Shown here: in pieces, positions 27,001 through 36,940 of the stretch | Numbering within the stretch: the first letter of the stretch is position 1 | How the letters are laid out: every line of letters starts with the position of its first letter | Assembly (NCBI GenBank): GCA_964615375.1 | Contig: CAZTOW010000021.1 | Coordinates: forward strand, 81,357-145,356 | Reading direction: 5' to 3' | DNA: 64,000 nucleotides | DNA from: CAZKWG01 sp964615375 | GTDB lineage: Bacteria > Myxococcota_A > UBA796 > CAZKWG01 | Translations under genes and position numbers: made by a program | The notes under the pieces: model-generated | Databases searched by the model: none | Told to the model about the DNA's origin: nothing | What the model saw: the letters and a program-made list of their open reading frames with translations, nothing else

Positions 27001-28051
27001 TTAGGTTTGTATCAGCTAGATTTTCGGCAAGTTGATGCGCAATTCTAAGCAGATGCGCATCGTCATCGGCATTTTCAAGCGCCACTCGAACAACTTGCCG
27101 CGCGACCTTTACGTGCGTGGCATTCATTGCAACCCGCGCCACAGATAACAAGAACGGAGGATAGGGATCAACTAACCACGTTTGAACGTACGGCTCTATA
27201 GCCTTCCATGCCAATTGGTGATAGCCTGCCCGTGGGTAGATTTGCATCCGAATTTGAGCCCTAATGTCGTCGTCGCCGATGTACGATGATAGACTTTCCT
27301 CGAATAGATCTGTTCGACCCAACCTTACAACATCCGTCCATTCCTGCACTTGATTTTCTGGAAGCGAGTGCCTGAGATTCCTGGCGACGGTGTTTACCCC
27401 ATCAAACAGGGGAAGAAGCCTTGCTCCCACTTGGCCGCCTTCCTCTGGAACTTGGTCAACGAGAACGAGTACATAGCAATTGTTTCCCACGGCACGAAGC
27501 CCGTTCGCAAGGTACTCAACCCGTGCAATCCATTGGCCTTCGTAACTACTAAAGATGACCTGCCCTGTTGGAGACCGATGCATGACCGGGGTCCCTGGTT
27601 CCGGAATCACTGTACGTGGCTCCCACGCCGCACCCCGGATAACGACAACAGCATCTCCACTTGCTGCACTTCGAAGCACCAATTCAACCTCATCACTCTG
27701 CAATGTTGTGGCTATAAACGGTACAATCTGACCAGCAACCCAGCGCTCAATGGCTGCACGCTCGGCACCCCTTCCTATCTCCAACAGCACCTCGCATACC
27801 GCCTGATGTGTTGAATCCCAATTCCAACTTGGAGGCGCGACTACCGTGATTCGCTGGAAGTGAGCCGTTAAGCCCTCTTCGGTTTGTCTGCTGAGCAACA
27901 ATAGGCATGCCAGTATCGCCTCGGCCGTGGGTGCTTCCAAATGCCGCTCAATCATCCATAGGTCCATCTCGCCAGGTACCGGTGGGTTTCGCTCAAACCA
28001 CTCTGCCACGTATCGAAACGCGTACAGTCTTTCATCGGCGCGTATGCTCAT
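24023..28051 (-). CDS. Large repeat-CHAT protease (caspase-like), low GC
   Basis: 1,342 aa from ATG 28051 (GAGGTGG 8 bases upstream; a GTG at 28063 is also in frame). The C-terminal ~200 residues form a CHAT caspase-like cysteine protease: catalytic His in MVVGHGH (H1203), catalytic Cys in LLLVCSAGR (C1244), then GVRAVVASRWPID and the closing YGDP. The middle ~900 residues are all-helical repeats of TPR/alpha-solenoid type. Solenoid-CHAT proteins include Csx29 (Craspase) and other defence or cell-death proteases switched on by a sensor. No CRISPR effector or gasdermin neighbour is seen, so the trigger and substrate are unknown. Codons such as ATA, AGA and CTA, and clearly lower GC than both flanks, point to recent acquisition. 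Confidence 0.85.
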   Translation of the reverse strand: MSIRADERLYAFRYVAEWFERNPPVPGEMDLWMIERHLEAPTAEAILACLLLLSRQTEEGLTAHFQRITVVAPPSWNWDSTHQAVCEVLLEIGRGAERAAIERWVAGQIVPFIATTLQSDEVELVLRSAASGDAVVVIRGAAWEPRTVIPEPGTPVMHRSPTGQVIFSSYEGQWIARVEYLANGLRAVGNNCYVLVLVDQVPEEGGQVGARLLPLFDGVNTVARNLRHSLPENQVQEWTDVVRLGRTDLFEESLSSYIGDDDIRAQIRMQIYPRAGYHQLAWKAIEPYVQTWLVDPYPPFLLSVARVAMNATHVKVARQVVRVALENADDDAHLLRIAHQLAENLADTNLMTLAMARLLSRYPEAPYTRHLRFHAALEGEQWGEVLNIAERSELEYDDRQFVNAAVARSKLETGQLSETEYWTSISEQAPSFRDSAARVLCWCALERREINIAYDIISTKTESISEDRARALIDIIDKAMLAEDTPPELLETLVHDLIAQVSRFPGSGDLRVRATKVLDPARVGHIGQAMTLLIPFTTPPPLEALPKANDIAPPHVASDIEASDDDLMRFMNAYATEGNVSGLLVPSRIPRQLLDKPPRALADRAIVMLQNMVANFISGPDDIRPILILLRVTMDLVVTSHEDPQEGALEVLEATLLVAQGFAVAGLFQEARNLAEHILRSAMGASILTRIRAWLGFSDIYLRCHSLHEALVGLSCLHSLLQFEGLKSLRARDAFDICHLRIRAFREIGALGNALDEVSQCIAILPDPSSEASRMQWLAVLVRAQLLMSNVSSFESHDALGLAFAELIGETTDEIERQFSMGETLTVPLHMHAQLIRFAKIFAIGLPVKAVGAFERALAVLPGDVAGRIRQLAAEKVGVDDLLKRARIASRAFYAEDLVSDMVEFRLLASGVLRHAVENNQPVEAITTIELLTDLAIRRTSGVESEAEEFDVVLKILQGYEAQAVRGEAVEKVPEKLVDLRRESGSAALDMLSSPDQTLDMMEQLVSAGMEVNWLGVIGESVAWVHAVAGEPLSAQVLPNELFSMSAVRRWRIGYPVGYRDMDPTDPDGLVAMEGTMSGIGLPDRPMDGCTGSVFVMESRIADVPAQLVLRDGQIGADHGPIAVVPSLSWLRSSATGARVERGERWAWLLPSDTFGTETDARNDALSILADRIPQVVEPYGFKLDGVPFSKGKLTEVAMVVGHGHVDSDSHFLATVRDGAGNAYRPTDLARRIAPAALVLLLVCSAGRLDSVHGTLQTVGLSRDLVDRGVRAVVASRWPIDAVVVGYWVEAFLPGWESGQSLLEAVHRANQAVRHLYSHPRDWASMTVYGDPLLSLVGLERG

Positions 28052-28288
28052 GGTCGATTCCACCTCGTGGTGGCCGCATGCAGGTCAATCATACGCGCAA
28101 TTGCCACAGGGCCTGCCACGTATGCGTTCGGCATGTGGGTGTGTCATCCCTTGTTCGTGGTGTTGCTGGACCTGGGTTACACTCGATGGTCCTCGCACTA
28201 TCAGGTAGGCCGGCCAATGGCAATGGCGTGGTTCAACGATGCCTGTTAACGACATGGCTACTGCCCTTCCTCACTCCTACCACCGCCC

Positions 28289-29773
28289 ATGCACCCCGAC
28301 CTCCTCCCCACCATCACCGCCCTCTCCGACGCCCGGCGCACCGCGACGACGGACGACCACAAGTCCTCGTGGGGCCAGTATTTCACCCCCCCCGAGATCG
28401 CCGCCTTCATGGCCTCGAAGGTGCGCATCACGCCGGGCCAGCACCTGACGGTGCTCGACCCGGGCGCGGGCTTGGGCATCCTCGGCGCGGCGGTAGCTCG
28501 TGTGGCGCTGGCTGCGGGCGCGGGCTCGGTGCGGCTGGTCGCGGTCGAGGCCGAGCCCGAGACGCGCGCGCTTCTGCAGCGGTCGATGGCGGTCGCCGGG
28601 CTCCAGCTCGGCTCGGCCTTTCAGCCCCAGGTTCGCGGCGAGGACTTCCTTGACCTGCACCAGCCGCGCATCGGCGTCGCGCCCTTGCCGGCCTTCGACG
28701 TGGTGATCGCGAACCCGCCGTACTTCAAGATGTCGCCGACCGAGGTGCGCGGCGGGGACGCGCCGAACGCCTACGCGCGCTTCATGGAGGTGGCCGCCCA
28801 CGTCCTGCGCCCCGGCGGCCAGCTCCTGTTCATCGTGCCGCGCAGCTTCGCCTCGGGCTACTACTACCAGCGCTTCCGCCGCCGCTTTCACGCGGGCATG
28901 GCGCTGGAGTCGGTCCACCTGTTCGACTCGCGGCGCGACGCCTTCAGCGACGATGAGGTGCTGCAGGAGAACATCATCGTCGCCTACCGCAAGGGCGGGG
29001 CGCCCGGCGCGACTATCGAGATCAGCAGTTCGGCCGGCGTGTCGGACCTCGACCAGCGGCGCAGCTTCGAGGCGCCGCGCGAGCTGGTGTTTCTCCCGCG
29101 CGATCCGGCTGGCGTGCTCTACCTGCCTGCCGGCCCCGAGGACGCGGCGACCATGCGCACGGTCCAGGCGTGGCCGGCGCGTCTGTCCACCCTCGGCCTG
29201 GACATCTCGACAGGGCCGGTCGTGCCCTTCCGCACTGACGCCATGCGGCGCGACGCGGACGTGGATACGGCGCCCCTGCTCTGGATGCAGCACGTCCGCG
29301 CCGGAGAGGTGCGCTGGCCGCTCGGAGCCGGGTTCCGCAAGACCGAGCACATCCGCCTGGACGCGGGAGACAAGCTGCTGGTCCCGAACCGCACCTATGT
29401 CCTCATGCGGCGCTTCTCGGCGAAGGAGGAGGCGCGGCGGCTGACCGTGGCGGTGCTCGACCAGGGCAGGCTCCCCGGCGCGTCGCTCGGACTGGAGAAC
29501 CACCTGAACTTCATCCATCGCCCCGGCGGCGACCTGGATCCGCGCCTGGCGTGGGGGCTCGGCGCCCTGCTCGGGAGCACGCTCATCGACGACTACTTCC
29601 GCATCCAGAGCGGCAACACGCAGGTCAGCGCGACCGAGATCCGCGCCCTGCCCTTGCCTGGCCGCGCGATCCTGGAGCGGCTGGGCGACGCCGTGCGCTC
29701 GGCCGGCGCGGACGTGATCGGACACCCGGATCGCGTCGACGCGATCGTCATGGGAGCGCTGCTCGATGCCTGA
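28289..29773 (+). CDS. Type II DNA adenine methyltransferase (BsuBI/PstI type)
   Basis: 494 aa, ATG 28289. N6-adenine methyltransferase that protects the host recognition site. Seen: the N-terminal KSSWGQYFTPPEIAAFMASK typical of N6-methylases, motif I LDPGAGLGILG (SAM binding, ~55-65), motif IV NPPYF (~148-152), and a C-terminal target-recognition half. The next gene is a BsuBI/PstI endonuclease starting inside its end (8-bp overlap), so this is its cognate methylase. Family members methylate CTGCAG; that specificity here is inferred from the partner. The divergent CHAT gene shares its 237-bp upstream region. Confidence 0.88.
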   Translation: MHPDLLPTITALSDARRTATTDDHKSSWGQYFTPPEIAAFMASKVRITPGQHLTVLDPGAGLGILGAAVARVALAAGAGSVRLVAVEAEPETRALLQRSMAVAGLQLGSAFQPQVRGEDFLDLHQPRIGVAPLPAFDVVIANPPYFKMSPTEVRGGDAPNAYARFMEVAAHVLRPGGQLLFIVPRSFASGYYYQRFRRRFHAGMALESVHLFDSRRDAFSDDEVLQENIIVAYRKGGAPGATIEISSSAGVSDLDQRRSFEAPRELVFLPRDPAGVLYLPAGPEDAATMRTVQAWPARLSTLGLDISTGPVVPFRTDAMRRDADVDTAPLLWMQHVRAGEVRWPLGAGFRKTEHIRLDAGDKLLVPNRTYVLMRRFSAKEEARRLTVAVLDQGRLPGASLGLENHLNFIHRPGGDLDPRLAWGLGALLGSTLIDDYFRIQSGNTQVSATEIRALPLPGRAILERLGDAVRSAGADVIGHPDRVDAIVMGALLDA

Positions 29774-30734
29774 TCTCGACCTGGAGCCGCTTCGCAGGCA
29801 GCGTATCGACGAGGCCATCGCCCTGCTCCGCGCCGCCGGACTCCCGCGCGAGCAGCAGAACGAGCGCTCGGCGCTCACCCTGCTCGGGCTCCTCGACCTT
29901 CGCCCAACGGCGAGCTGGTCCTCGGCGACCGCGCCGATGCGCGGGATCACGCAGCTCATGGACTTCTTTCGCGACGCCTATGGCAAGGGCTACGCGCCCA
30001 ACACACGCGAGACGGTGCGGCGCTTCACCATGCACCAGTTCGTCGCGGCTGGGCTGGCGGTTGAGAACCCGGACAAGCCCGGTCGCCCGGTCAACAGCCC
30101 GAAGTGGTGTTACCAGGTGAGCCCCGCCGCGCTGGAGCTGGTGCGCGCCGTAGGCGCGAAGACCTGGGATGCCGCCCTGGCGCGCTTCCTGGCCCAGGTC
30201 GGGAGCCTGCGCGAGCGCTACGCGGGTGAGCGTGAGCAGCAGAAGATCGCCGTCCAGCTCCCCTCCGGTGAGGGCACGATCCGCCTGACGCCCGGTGGCC
30301 AGAATCCGCTGATCAAGGCCATCCTGGAGGAGTTCTGTCCTCGCTTCACGCCTGGCGCGGCAGTGCTGTACGTCGGCGACGCGGGCGAGAAGTGGGCCGT
30401 CTTCGATCAGCCCCAGCTCGCCGCGCTCGGCGTGGTCGTGGACAGCCACGGCAAGATGCCCGATGTCGTGGTCTACCAGCAGGACAGGGGCTGGCTCGTG
30501 CTCGTGGAGGCCGTGACCAGCCACGGGCCGGTGAATCCCAAGCGCGTCGAGGAGCTGCGCGCGCTGTTCAAGGGCGCCACGGCGGGCCTCGTGTTCGTTA
30601 CTGCCTTCGAGAGCCGCCAGGCGCTCGGCCGCTACCTGGGCGACATCTCCTGGGAGACCGAGGTGTGGCTCGCGGACGCGCCGAGCCACATGGTTCACTT
30701 CGACGGGCAGCGGTATCTTGGACCCTATGCATGA
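29766..30734 (+). CDS. BsuBI/PstI-type restriction endonuclease
   Basis: 322 aa. ATG 29766 overlaps the methylase end by 8 bp. Two-domain plan of the BsuBI/PstI family: an N-terminal winged-helix-like half (TRETVRRFTMHQFVAAGL) and a C-terminal PD-(D/E)XK catalytic domain with DSHGKMPDVVVYQQDRGWLV, then LVEAVTSHGPVNPKRVEEL (D..E.V pattern) and ITFVTAFESR-like closing strands. Family members cut CTGCA^G. All core elements look present, so I expect it to be active. Together with the upstream methylase it forms a complete type II system. CTGCAG sites occur in this window (for example within the methylase gene), consistent with protection by methylation. Confidence 0.88.
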   Translation: MPDLDLEPLRRQRIDEAIALLRAAGLPREQQNERSALTLLGLLDLRPTASWSSATAPMRGITQLMDFFRDAYGKGYAPNTRETVRRFTMHQFVAAGLAVENPDKPGRPVNSPKWCYQVSPAALELVRAVGAKTWDAALARFLAQVGSLRERYAGEREQQKIAVQLPSGEGTIRLTPGGQNPLIKAILEEFCPRFTPGAAVLYVGDAGEKWAVFDQPQLAALGVVVDSHGKMPDVVVYQQDRGWLVLVEAVTSHGPVNPKRVEELRALFKGATAGLVFVTAFESRQALGRYLGDISWETEVWLADAPSHMVHFDGQRYLGPYA

Positions 30735-30782
30735 AGGCCGACGGGCGGAGCGCCTCTCGACGCCCGACCCGTCAAGCTGGAC

Positions 30783-31361
30783 CTACACCCCGCCCACCAT
30801 CGCCTCAGCATGCCGCGCCAACGTCTCCAGGTTCCCTGTGTCCAGGCGCGGCAGGTGCTCGACGATCTGGCCGACCAGCGTGCGCCGCCGGCTGTAGCCG
30901 CGCACGCCGCGGGTCCGCACCCCGGCGATGTAGGGCGCGCGCGTCGCGCTCGCGCCGGGCCGACGCAGCCCCGTCGCCAGCGGATCCACCTCGTCCATCG
31001 GCAGCGGGAAGGCCCGCCGCCAGACGCGGAGCGCCTCCTCGACCACCAGCGCGCTGAGCTGGCGCCAGATCTCGAAGGCGCGCCGCTCGTCAGGGGCGAC
31101 GACCCAGATCAGCCCGGCGGACTTCTGGCGCTGAAGCTCCTCTTCGGCCGCCGCCTCGGGGTTCGTGGGCGGCGTCTCGGCCTCCTCGCGGAAGTAGCGG
31201 ACGAGCTGATCGCGCAGGTTCTCTTCGGCCTGCGCGGCGTTGGCGCCGAGCGCCATCGGGGGGTTGATCGTGGACAGCCATGCGCACCACAGGAAGGACC
31301 CGGCGCGCGAAGGCGTCGGAGGTGCGCTACAATCATCACAGCGGAGGATGTTCTCGTTCAT
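30783..31361 (-). CDS. 192-aa hypothetical protein
   Basis: 192 aa from ATG 31361, chosen for AAGGA 7 bases upstream. Cys pair near the N-terminus (LRCDDC), a helical middle (EENLRDQLVRYFREEAE, AFEIWRQLSALVVEEALRVW) and an Arg-rich C-terminus (RTRGVRGYSRRRTLVGQI). No family recognised. It converges on the restriction gene and is divergent from the sigma-54 activator. Confidence 0.55.
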   Translation of the reverse strand: MNENILRCDDCSAPPTPSRAGSFLWCAWLSTINPPMALGANAAQAEENLRDQLVRYFREEAETPPTNPEAAAEEELQRQKSAGLIWVVAPDERRAFEIWRQLSALVVEEALRVWRRAFPLPMDEVDPLATGLRRPGASATRAPYIAGVRTRGVRGYSRRRTLVGQIVEHLPRLDTGNLETLARHAEAMVGGV

Positions 31362-31794
31362 CTGGTCATCCTTCGTCAGGGTGGGTCGGAGGTGGCACTC
31401 CGGCCCGCCCGCTTCGGCTTCCATGGAGTCCACCGAGGTCGGAAGCACATCCTCGGCGGTGATCGTCCGACACCGGACGCTCAAAGAGCGGTGTTCAGAG
31501 TTGACATAACTGCCATCGGGAAGGCAAGGAAAAGATGGCGGTGGATCGCGATCCGCGATGAACCAACACTTTTCGATGATGCGGTCATCTGCTCGCGTCG
31601 CTCGCCGAGTTGCGCGCGGTGCTCTGGTGCGGTCAACGGGCGCGGCGAGGATGGCGCGTCCCTCGCGGCGCGTCCGTAAGCGGACATAATTTGGTCCTTG
31701 TCGCTCGCGTATCTCAACCGATTCTAGTATCGTGGAACATCACCCTCAGCGGTCGAGTAGAACCACGCAACTAACTACCAAATGGTGTCACCAG
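31362..31794. other. 433-bp divergent promoter region
   Basis: No gene seen. It lies between the 192-aa gene (minus) and the sigma-54 activator (plus) and must hold both promoters. TTGACA occurs at 31501-31506 and TAGTAT at 31725-31730 (a possible -10 for the activator). No well-spaced pair is present. Confidence 0.4.
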
Positions 31795-32883
<1,089 letters not shown>

Positions 32884-33105
32884 GCGGACTAGTCCCGTTA
32901 CCATCGGAGAACGGTCTTTTACATCATCCCATAGACGTGGTGGTAAGCAGTCGGCGATGTGCTGAGCTGCACGGATGTCGTGTTGAACGATGCCGTAGGT
33001 TCTGCAACAATCCAACCATTGAGGGGTCACAAGGAAGTCATGGAAACCCACATCGGGGGCATGTCTCCCCGCTCACCGTTGATTCGCCGGGAAGGGCAGT
33101 AAGCC

Positions 33106-33627
33106 ATGTCCCGGCGAACTCAACGAACGAAAGGTTCGACTGCGTTCAAGAGGACCACGAGCAACAGCAATCCCGCCTCGCTCAAGACCGCTTCTCCAGG
33201 TACAAGAGGAGATGCGCAACTGGCTCAGAACGCAGAGGTTCTTCCTGTTCCGTTTAGTTCGCCCTTGCGAGGGGACGCCCCCTCGCTGGTCACTACTCCT
33301 GATGGTGGCCGAGTAGCAGCAGATGTCCTTCGGGGACTATCTGTGAGTGGTTCAACGGTCTCGTTGACCGTCACGATACACGGTAACGTCGTCGTCGGCC
33401 CGCCTGGAACATGTCTCTGTCACAACCCAATGGGGACACCAGGTGCAGCATGCCCGCAGGCCGAAGCGCCCACGGGTGGAGTTTCGCAACGTGCCAAGAG
33501 CGCCGTCGACCTGACGGCCAAACTGAGCACAATCCTCAACCTCGTCCTAACGCACTCCTCTGGAGTCGCTCGCACTCTGGCCAATTGGCTCGCCCGCATC
33601 GCGCAGGTTGGAGCCTTCTTCGTCTAA
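33106..33627 (+). CDS. 173-aa hypothetical protein
   Basis: 173 aa from ATG 33106. Basic Ser/Thr-rich start, a middle strand region (SVSGSTVSLTVTIHGNVVVG), a cluster CLCHNPMG..AAC, then an amphipathic C-terminus. No family. Lower GC than its neighbours and less codon bias, so it is only moderately supported; the strong terminator at 33777 shows that something upstream on this strand is transcribed. Confidence 0.4.
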   Translation: MSRRTQRTKGSTAFKRTTSNSNPASLKTASPGTRGDAQLAQNAEVLPVPFSSPLRGDAPSLVTTPDGGRVAADVLRGLSVSGSTVSLTVTIHGNVVVGPPGTCLCHNPMGTPGAACPQAEAPTGGVSQRAKSAVDLTAKLSTILNLVLTHSSGVARTLANWLARIAQVGAFFV

Positions 33628-33776
33628 GCTCGCTTCGCGCTTCGAGATCGCTTCGATTGCCGTCAACACGCAGATGTTCGACGGCGGATGTGACGAAACG
33701 CAGCCCCTTGGCTCCGCTTTCGCGACGTGCAGTTAGTCCGATCGCGCAGGACCGCGAGGTCGGCAAGTGATAACCA

Positions 33777-33819
33777 GGGGGAGACGAGTGGGCCCGCTCG
33801 TCTCCCCCGTCGCTTTTTT
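33777..33819 (+). terminator. Strong intrinsic terminator
   Basis: GGGGGAGACGAG (33777-33788), loop TGGGCCCG, CTCGTCTCCCCC (33797-33808): a perfect 12-bp stem followed by GTCGCTTTTTT. It ends plus-strand transcription just before the convergent recombinase 2 stop codon. Confidence 0.9.
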
Positions 33820-33823
33820 CGGG

Positions 33824-36343
33824 TCACTTCGCCTCCACCCCCTGCCCCACGATCAACCCGTAGAACGCCTGCACCTGCTTCCGCTGGTCCCGGATCCGGG
33901 CGACTCGGAGCAGGTCATGGTAGCGGATCAGCGGTGCCCGCTCGCCCGGCTGGTCGAGCAGCGCCAGGATCTCGGGGTGCAGGTGTAGCAGGAGCAGCAC
34001 CTGACCGACGCGCGTGGGCGTGAGGCCCTCCTGCTCGGCGATTGCGATGAGCGAGCGGCAGGCGCCCGAGTCGAGCAGCGCCTGGTAGCGGCGCGCACGT
34101 TCGAGCAGATGCCGCACATCTCCTCGGATACGCGGTTTTGGGATGGGCGCTCTGGCGCAGGGCTGGGTCTTCTCGCTCAGCGCCTCCACCACCATCTCGC
34201 GGTAGCACGCGACCTGGGCGCCGGGCTCCCTCATGCTGGCCAGCGCGAACAGCGCGCGCTCCGTGGGCACCGGCGAGCCGGGCACGTCGAGGTCGCGCCT
34301 GATCTCGGGGGCGAGGTCTACGAGTCGGATGACCTGGCAGACCCGCGCCCGGCTGACGCGCTCGCGCCGGGCGAGGTCGGCCTGTGACCGGCCCGCCTCG
34401 CCGTCGAGCCACGCCTTCCAGCCCGCCGCCTGGTTCAGCCGCTCGCGGAGCACCGCCCTGCGCTGCCACCACGGGTCCTCCTGGTGGTGGGCGACCGCTG
34501 CCGCCAGCCCAGCCGTCACGGCGCCGTCGCGGGTGCGCGCGGGGCCGGCGATGATGTCGTCGGAGGGCCGTGGACGCTGAACGCCGTAGCCTGGGTGTGC
34601 TTCGAGCACCCGAACGTCCTTCCAGTGTGCCAGCGCGCGGATTCGGTCACGGCAGGGACGATCTTGAGGGGGGAGCCATCTCGTTCCTGACCGACACGCC
34701 GAGGTAGCCAGTGATTCACCGGCCCCCTCGGCGTTGTCGTCTCCGGCGCTCGCGTCCTGGCCTTCCCCGTCCAGGATCGCCGTGAGGCCCCGGTTGTTGA
34801 AGGGCACGCGCAGGTGGACGTGCAGCTCCTTGCGGTCCACCAGCCGGATCTCCTTCACGAACAGCAGCAGGATCTGGCGGCGGACCTCGAAGCTCAGACT
34901 GTCGAAGCTCTCTCGGAAGGTCTCGGAGAGGCGGCGCAGCAGCTCGACGTTCGCGTTCAGGGCGTCGGCGTAGTAGTTGCCCTCGGCCAGGATGGCGGCC
35001 TCCTGCTCCAAGGCGGCCTTCTTCGCCTTCAGATCGTTGATCAGCGGGATGGCGCCGGTGGGGTCCATGCCCATGCCCACGGCCTTGTAGAGGTTGTCGA
35101 TCTGGCGCTGGGTCTCGGCGATCTTCCGAGTGACGGCGCCTGTGTCCTGGCCGTAGCGGCGGCGGCGCTCCTCGATGCGCTCGGCCACCAGGCGCTCCAG
35201 CTCGCGCAGTGAGGCGGGATCGCAGATCTTCGCCCGGATGAGGTCGAGCACGGCGCCCTCGGCCCAGGTCTTGGACAGGGGGAAGCTGGGGCATACGGCC
35301 TTGCCCTTGTTCAGGTAGCTGCTGCAATAGTAGGCGAAGGTCACGCTGCGCCGCTCGTCCTTCAGCTTGTGGTTCATGCGGCGCCCACAGAAGGTGCCAC
35401 CACAGCTCTCACAGCGGATCAGGCGCGCCAGGAGATAGCCGACGGGCTTGGCGCGCGACTTCCGGTCCTCGAAGCTGCGCGACCGCGCGCGGACCTTGAC
35501 CTTCTCGAAGGTCGCCCGGTCGATGATCGCCGGGTGGGTGTCGCGGACGACCGTGCGCTCCTCGGGCCGGGTTGTTGCCCGTCCATCACGCCCGACCCTC
35601 TTGGACTTGAACCACACAGAGTCCCCGGCGTAGACGGCGTTGTGGAGGACGTGGCCCACAGAGGAGCCCGACCAGTGCGGGGTGTTCGGCGCGGGCACGC
35701 CGCGCTCGTTCAGGCGGTTGGCGATGGCCTTGAAGCCCATGCCCAGAGAGACGCTCATCTCGAAGATCTCGCGCACGAGGTTGACCTCCTCGTCCGGCCC
35801 CAGCACCAGCTTGCCCCGCACCTGTCCTGGGATCTCCGAGGCGTGCTCGACCCGGTAGCCGAACGGCACCTTCCCCCCGTTGAAGTGCCCTCGCTCCGCG
35901 TTCTCCCGCATCCCTTTCATCGTCTCCAAGGCGAGGTTCATCGACTGGAACTGCGCCACCCCTTCGATGAGGCACTCCTGCAAGACGCCGATCGGGGTCT
36001 CCGGGTCCAGGGGCTCGCAGACGCTGATGACCGACACGCCCGCGCGCCGGAGAAGGCTCTTGTAAAGCGTCGATTCCTCCTTCCAGCGGCTGAAGCGGTC
36101 ATACTTGTGGACCAGCACGGTGTCGACGCCGTTGGCGCAGGCGTAGCGGACCATGTCCTGGAAGCCGTCGCGCTTGTCGGCGGAGTGGTAGGCGCTCTCG
36201 CCCTCATCAACGAACTCCGCCAGGATCTCCGCCCCCTTGCTGGAGACCTCGCGCGCCATGGCCTTGCGCTGAGCCGGGATGGACAGGTCCCGGAGCGCCT
36301 GCTCGTGCGTCGAGACGCGGGCATAAGTGACGACCTTCTTCAT
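33824..36343 (-). CDS. Large serine recombinase 2 with C-terminal HTH extension
   Basis: 839 aa from ATG 36343 with AGGAG upstream. Site-specific recombinase: catalytic Ser in YARVSTHEQ, KYDRFSR, the recombinase domain (NGGKVPFGYRV..IFEMSVSLGMGFKAIANRLN), a zinc ribbon (CESCGGTFC..YYCSS..VC, ~335-375), a coiled coil, then the usual beta end (VRRQILLLFVKEIRL) near residue 510. A ~300-residue extension follows with two ParB/KorB-like HTH units (QADLARRERVSRARVCQVIR and LIAIAEQEGLTPTRVGQVLL). Such HTH fusions could give target choice or autoregulation. The element it moves probably has its end next to the 3' end of this gene (~33.82 kb). Confidence 0.9.
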   Translation of the reverse strand: MKKVVTYARVSTHEQALRDLSIPAQRKAMAREVSSKGAEILAEFVDEGESAYHSADKRDGFQDMVRYACANGVDTVLVHKYDRFSRWKEESTLYKSLLRRAGVSVISVCEPLDPETPIGVLQECLIEGVAQFQSMNLALETMKGMRENAERGHFNGGKVPFGYRVEHASEIPGQVRGKLVLGPDEEVNLVREIFEMSVSLGMGFKAIANRLNERGVPAPNTPHWSGSSVGHVLHNAVYAGDSVWFKSKRVGRDGRATTRPEERTVVRDTHPAIIDRATFEKVKVRARSRSFEDRKSRAKPVGYLLARLIRCESCGGTFCGRRMNHKLKDERRSVTFAYYCSSYLNKGKAVCPSFPLSKTWAEGAVLDLIRAKICDPASLRELERLVAERIEERRRRYGQDTGAVTRKIAETQRQIDNLYKAVGMGMDPTGAIPLINDLKAKKAALEQEAAILAEGNYYADALNANVELLRRLSETFRESFDSLSFEVRRQILLLFVKEIRLVDRKELHVHLRVPFNNRGLTAILDGEGQDASAGDDNAEGAGESLATSACRSGTRWLPPQDRPCRDRIRALAHWKDVRVLEAHPGYGVQRPRPSDDIIAGPARTRDGAVTAGLAAAVAHHQEDPWWQRRAVLRERLNQAAGWKAWLDGEAGRSQADLARRERVSRARVCQVIRLVDLAPEIRRDLDVPGSPVPTERALFALASMREPGAQVACYREMVVEALSEKTQPCARAPIPKPRIRGDVRHLLERARRYQALLDSGACRSLIAIAEQEGLTPTRVGQVLLLLHLHPEILALLDQPGERAPLIRYHDLLRVARIRDQRKQVQAFYGLIVGQGVEAK

Positions 36344-36390
36344 CGAGGACTCCTGCGGGTTGTCGGGGAGGACCGCTCCCGAACTACGCT

Positions 36391-36423
36391 TGCAAAAAGA
36401 ATGCCAGGGGGTCCGTCTGTCAA
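36391..36423 (-). promoter_or_regulatory. Sigma-54-like promoter of recombinase 2 (copy 2 of shared motif)
   Basis: On the minus strand TTGACA (36423-36418), 11 bp, TGGCATTCTTTTTGCA (36406-36391), exact sigma-54 spacing. The predicted start is ~36380, 37 nt before the ATG, and an imperfect leader hairpin TCGGGA/TCCCCGA lies in between. Identical architecture to copies 1 and 3. I see no gene in the rest of 36344-36748. Confidence 0.6.
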
Positions 36424-36748
36424 GGGCGGATCCTCTCCGAGGGAATCCGGCTCTTTCGAGGAGCCCGTCCTGGTCGATGTCCTCGGGGGGCCGGTCAGCC
36501 TGCACGAAGGCTCGGGTTCAGGGGGCGAGCGCGCCCTATTCGGTTGGCAGCGCGCCGGGATCGGTCTGGCTCTGGGGGTCGGGAGCGCAGACGCGAGCGC
36601 TTGAGTTGCGTCATCGGTCGGCGCAGCGCCAGGATCGGGAGGCGCGGGCTTGAGTCGCGAGGCCGATTCCGCGCTCATCGGCGTTCAACAAGGATGATCG
36701 CACACGGATCGTGACTTGCTCCGCGCATGGGGACACCCCGAGGTCCCC

Positions 36749-36940
36749 ATGAACGAGCTGCGCCTGGTCATCCACGCCGAGCCCGACGTCGAGGCCGATC
36801 ACCTGCATCACTCCGCCCTGGACTTGCTGGCGGAGGCGCTGGCCGAGCGCGCGATCCACCAGGCGCGCGAGCGCCGGGAGGCGGGGTTGAGCGCCGCGCC
36901 CGCGCCCGCGCCGCGCCGCCCCCGAGCGCGCCGTGCCTGA
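36749..36940 (+). CDS. 63-aa protein divergent from recombinase 2
   Basis: 63 aa from ATG 36749 (GAGG upstream). LRLVIHAEPDVEADHLHHSA followed by a helix (LLAEALAERAIHQARERRE) and a basic Pro/Arg tail. Same length and similar VxIHxxPDxEA pattern as the 63-aa gene beside recombinase 1, so probably a paralogous partner. The next gene starts inside its stop region (8-bp overlap). Confidence 0.55.
   Translation: MNELRLVIHAEPDVEADHLHHSALDLLAEALAERAIHQARERREAGLSAAPAPAPRRPRARRA

Noticed and set aside
33777..33819. Inverted repeat as an attachment site of recombinase 2
   Set aside because: A perfect stem followed by a T-run is better explained as an intrinsic terminator; no direct copy of it is seen elsewhere in the window.
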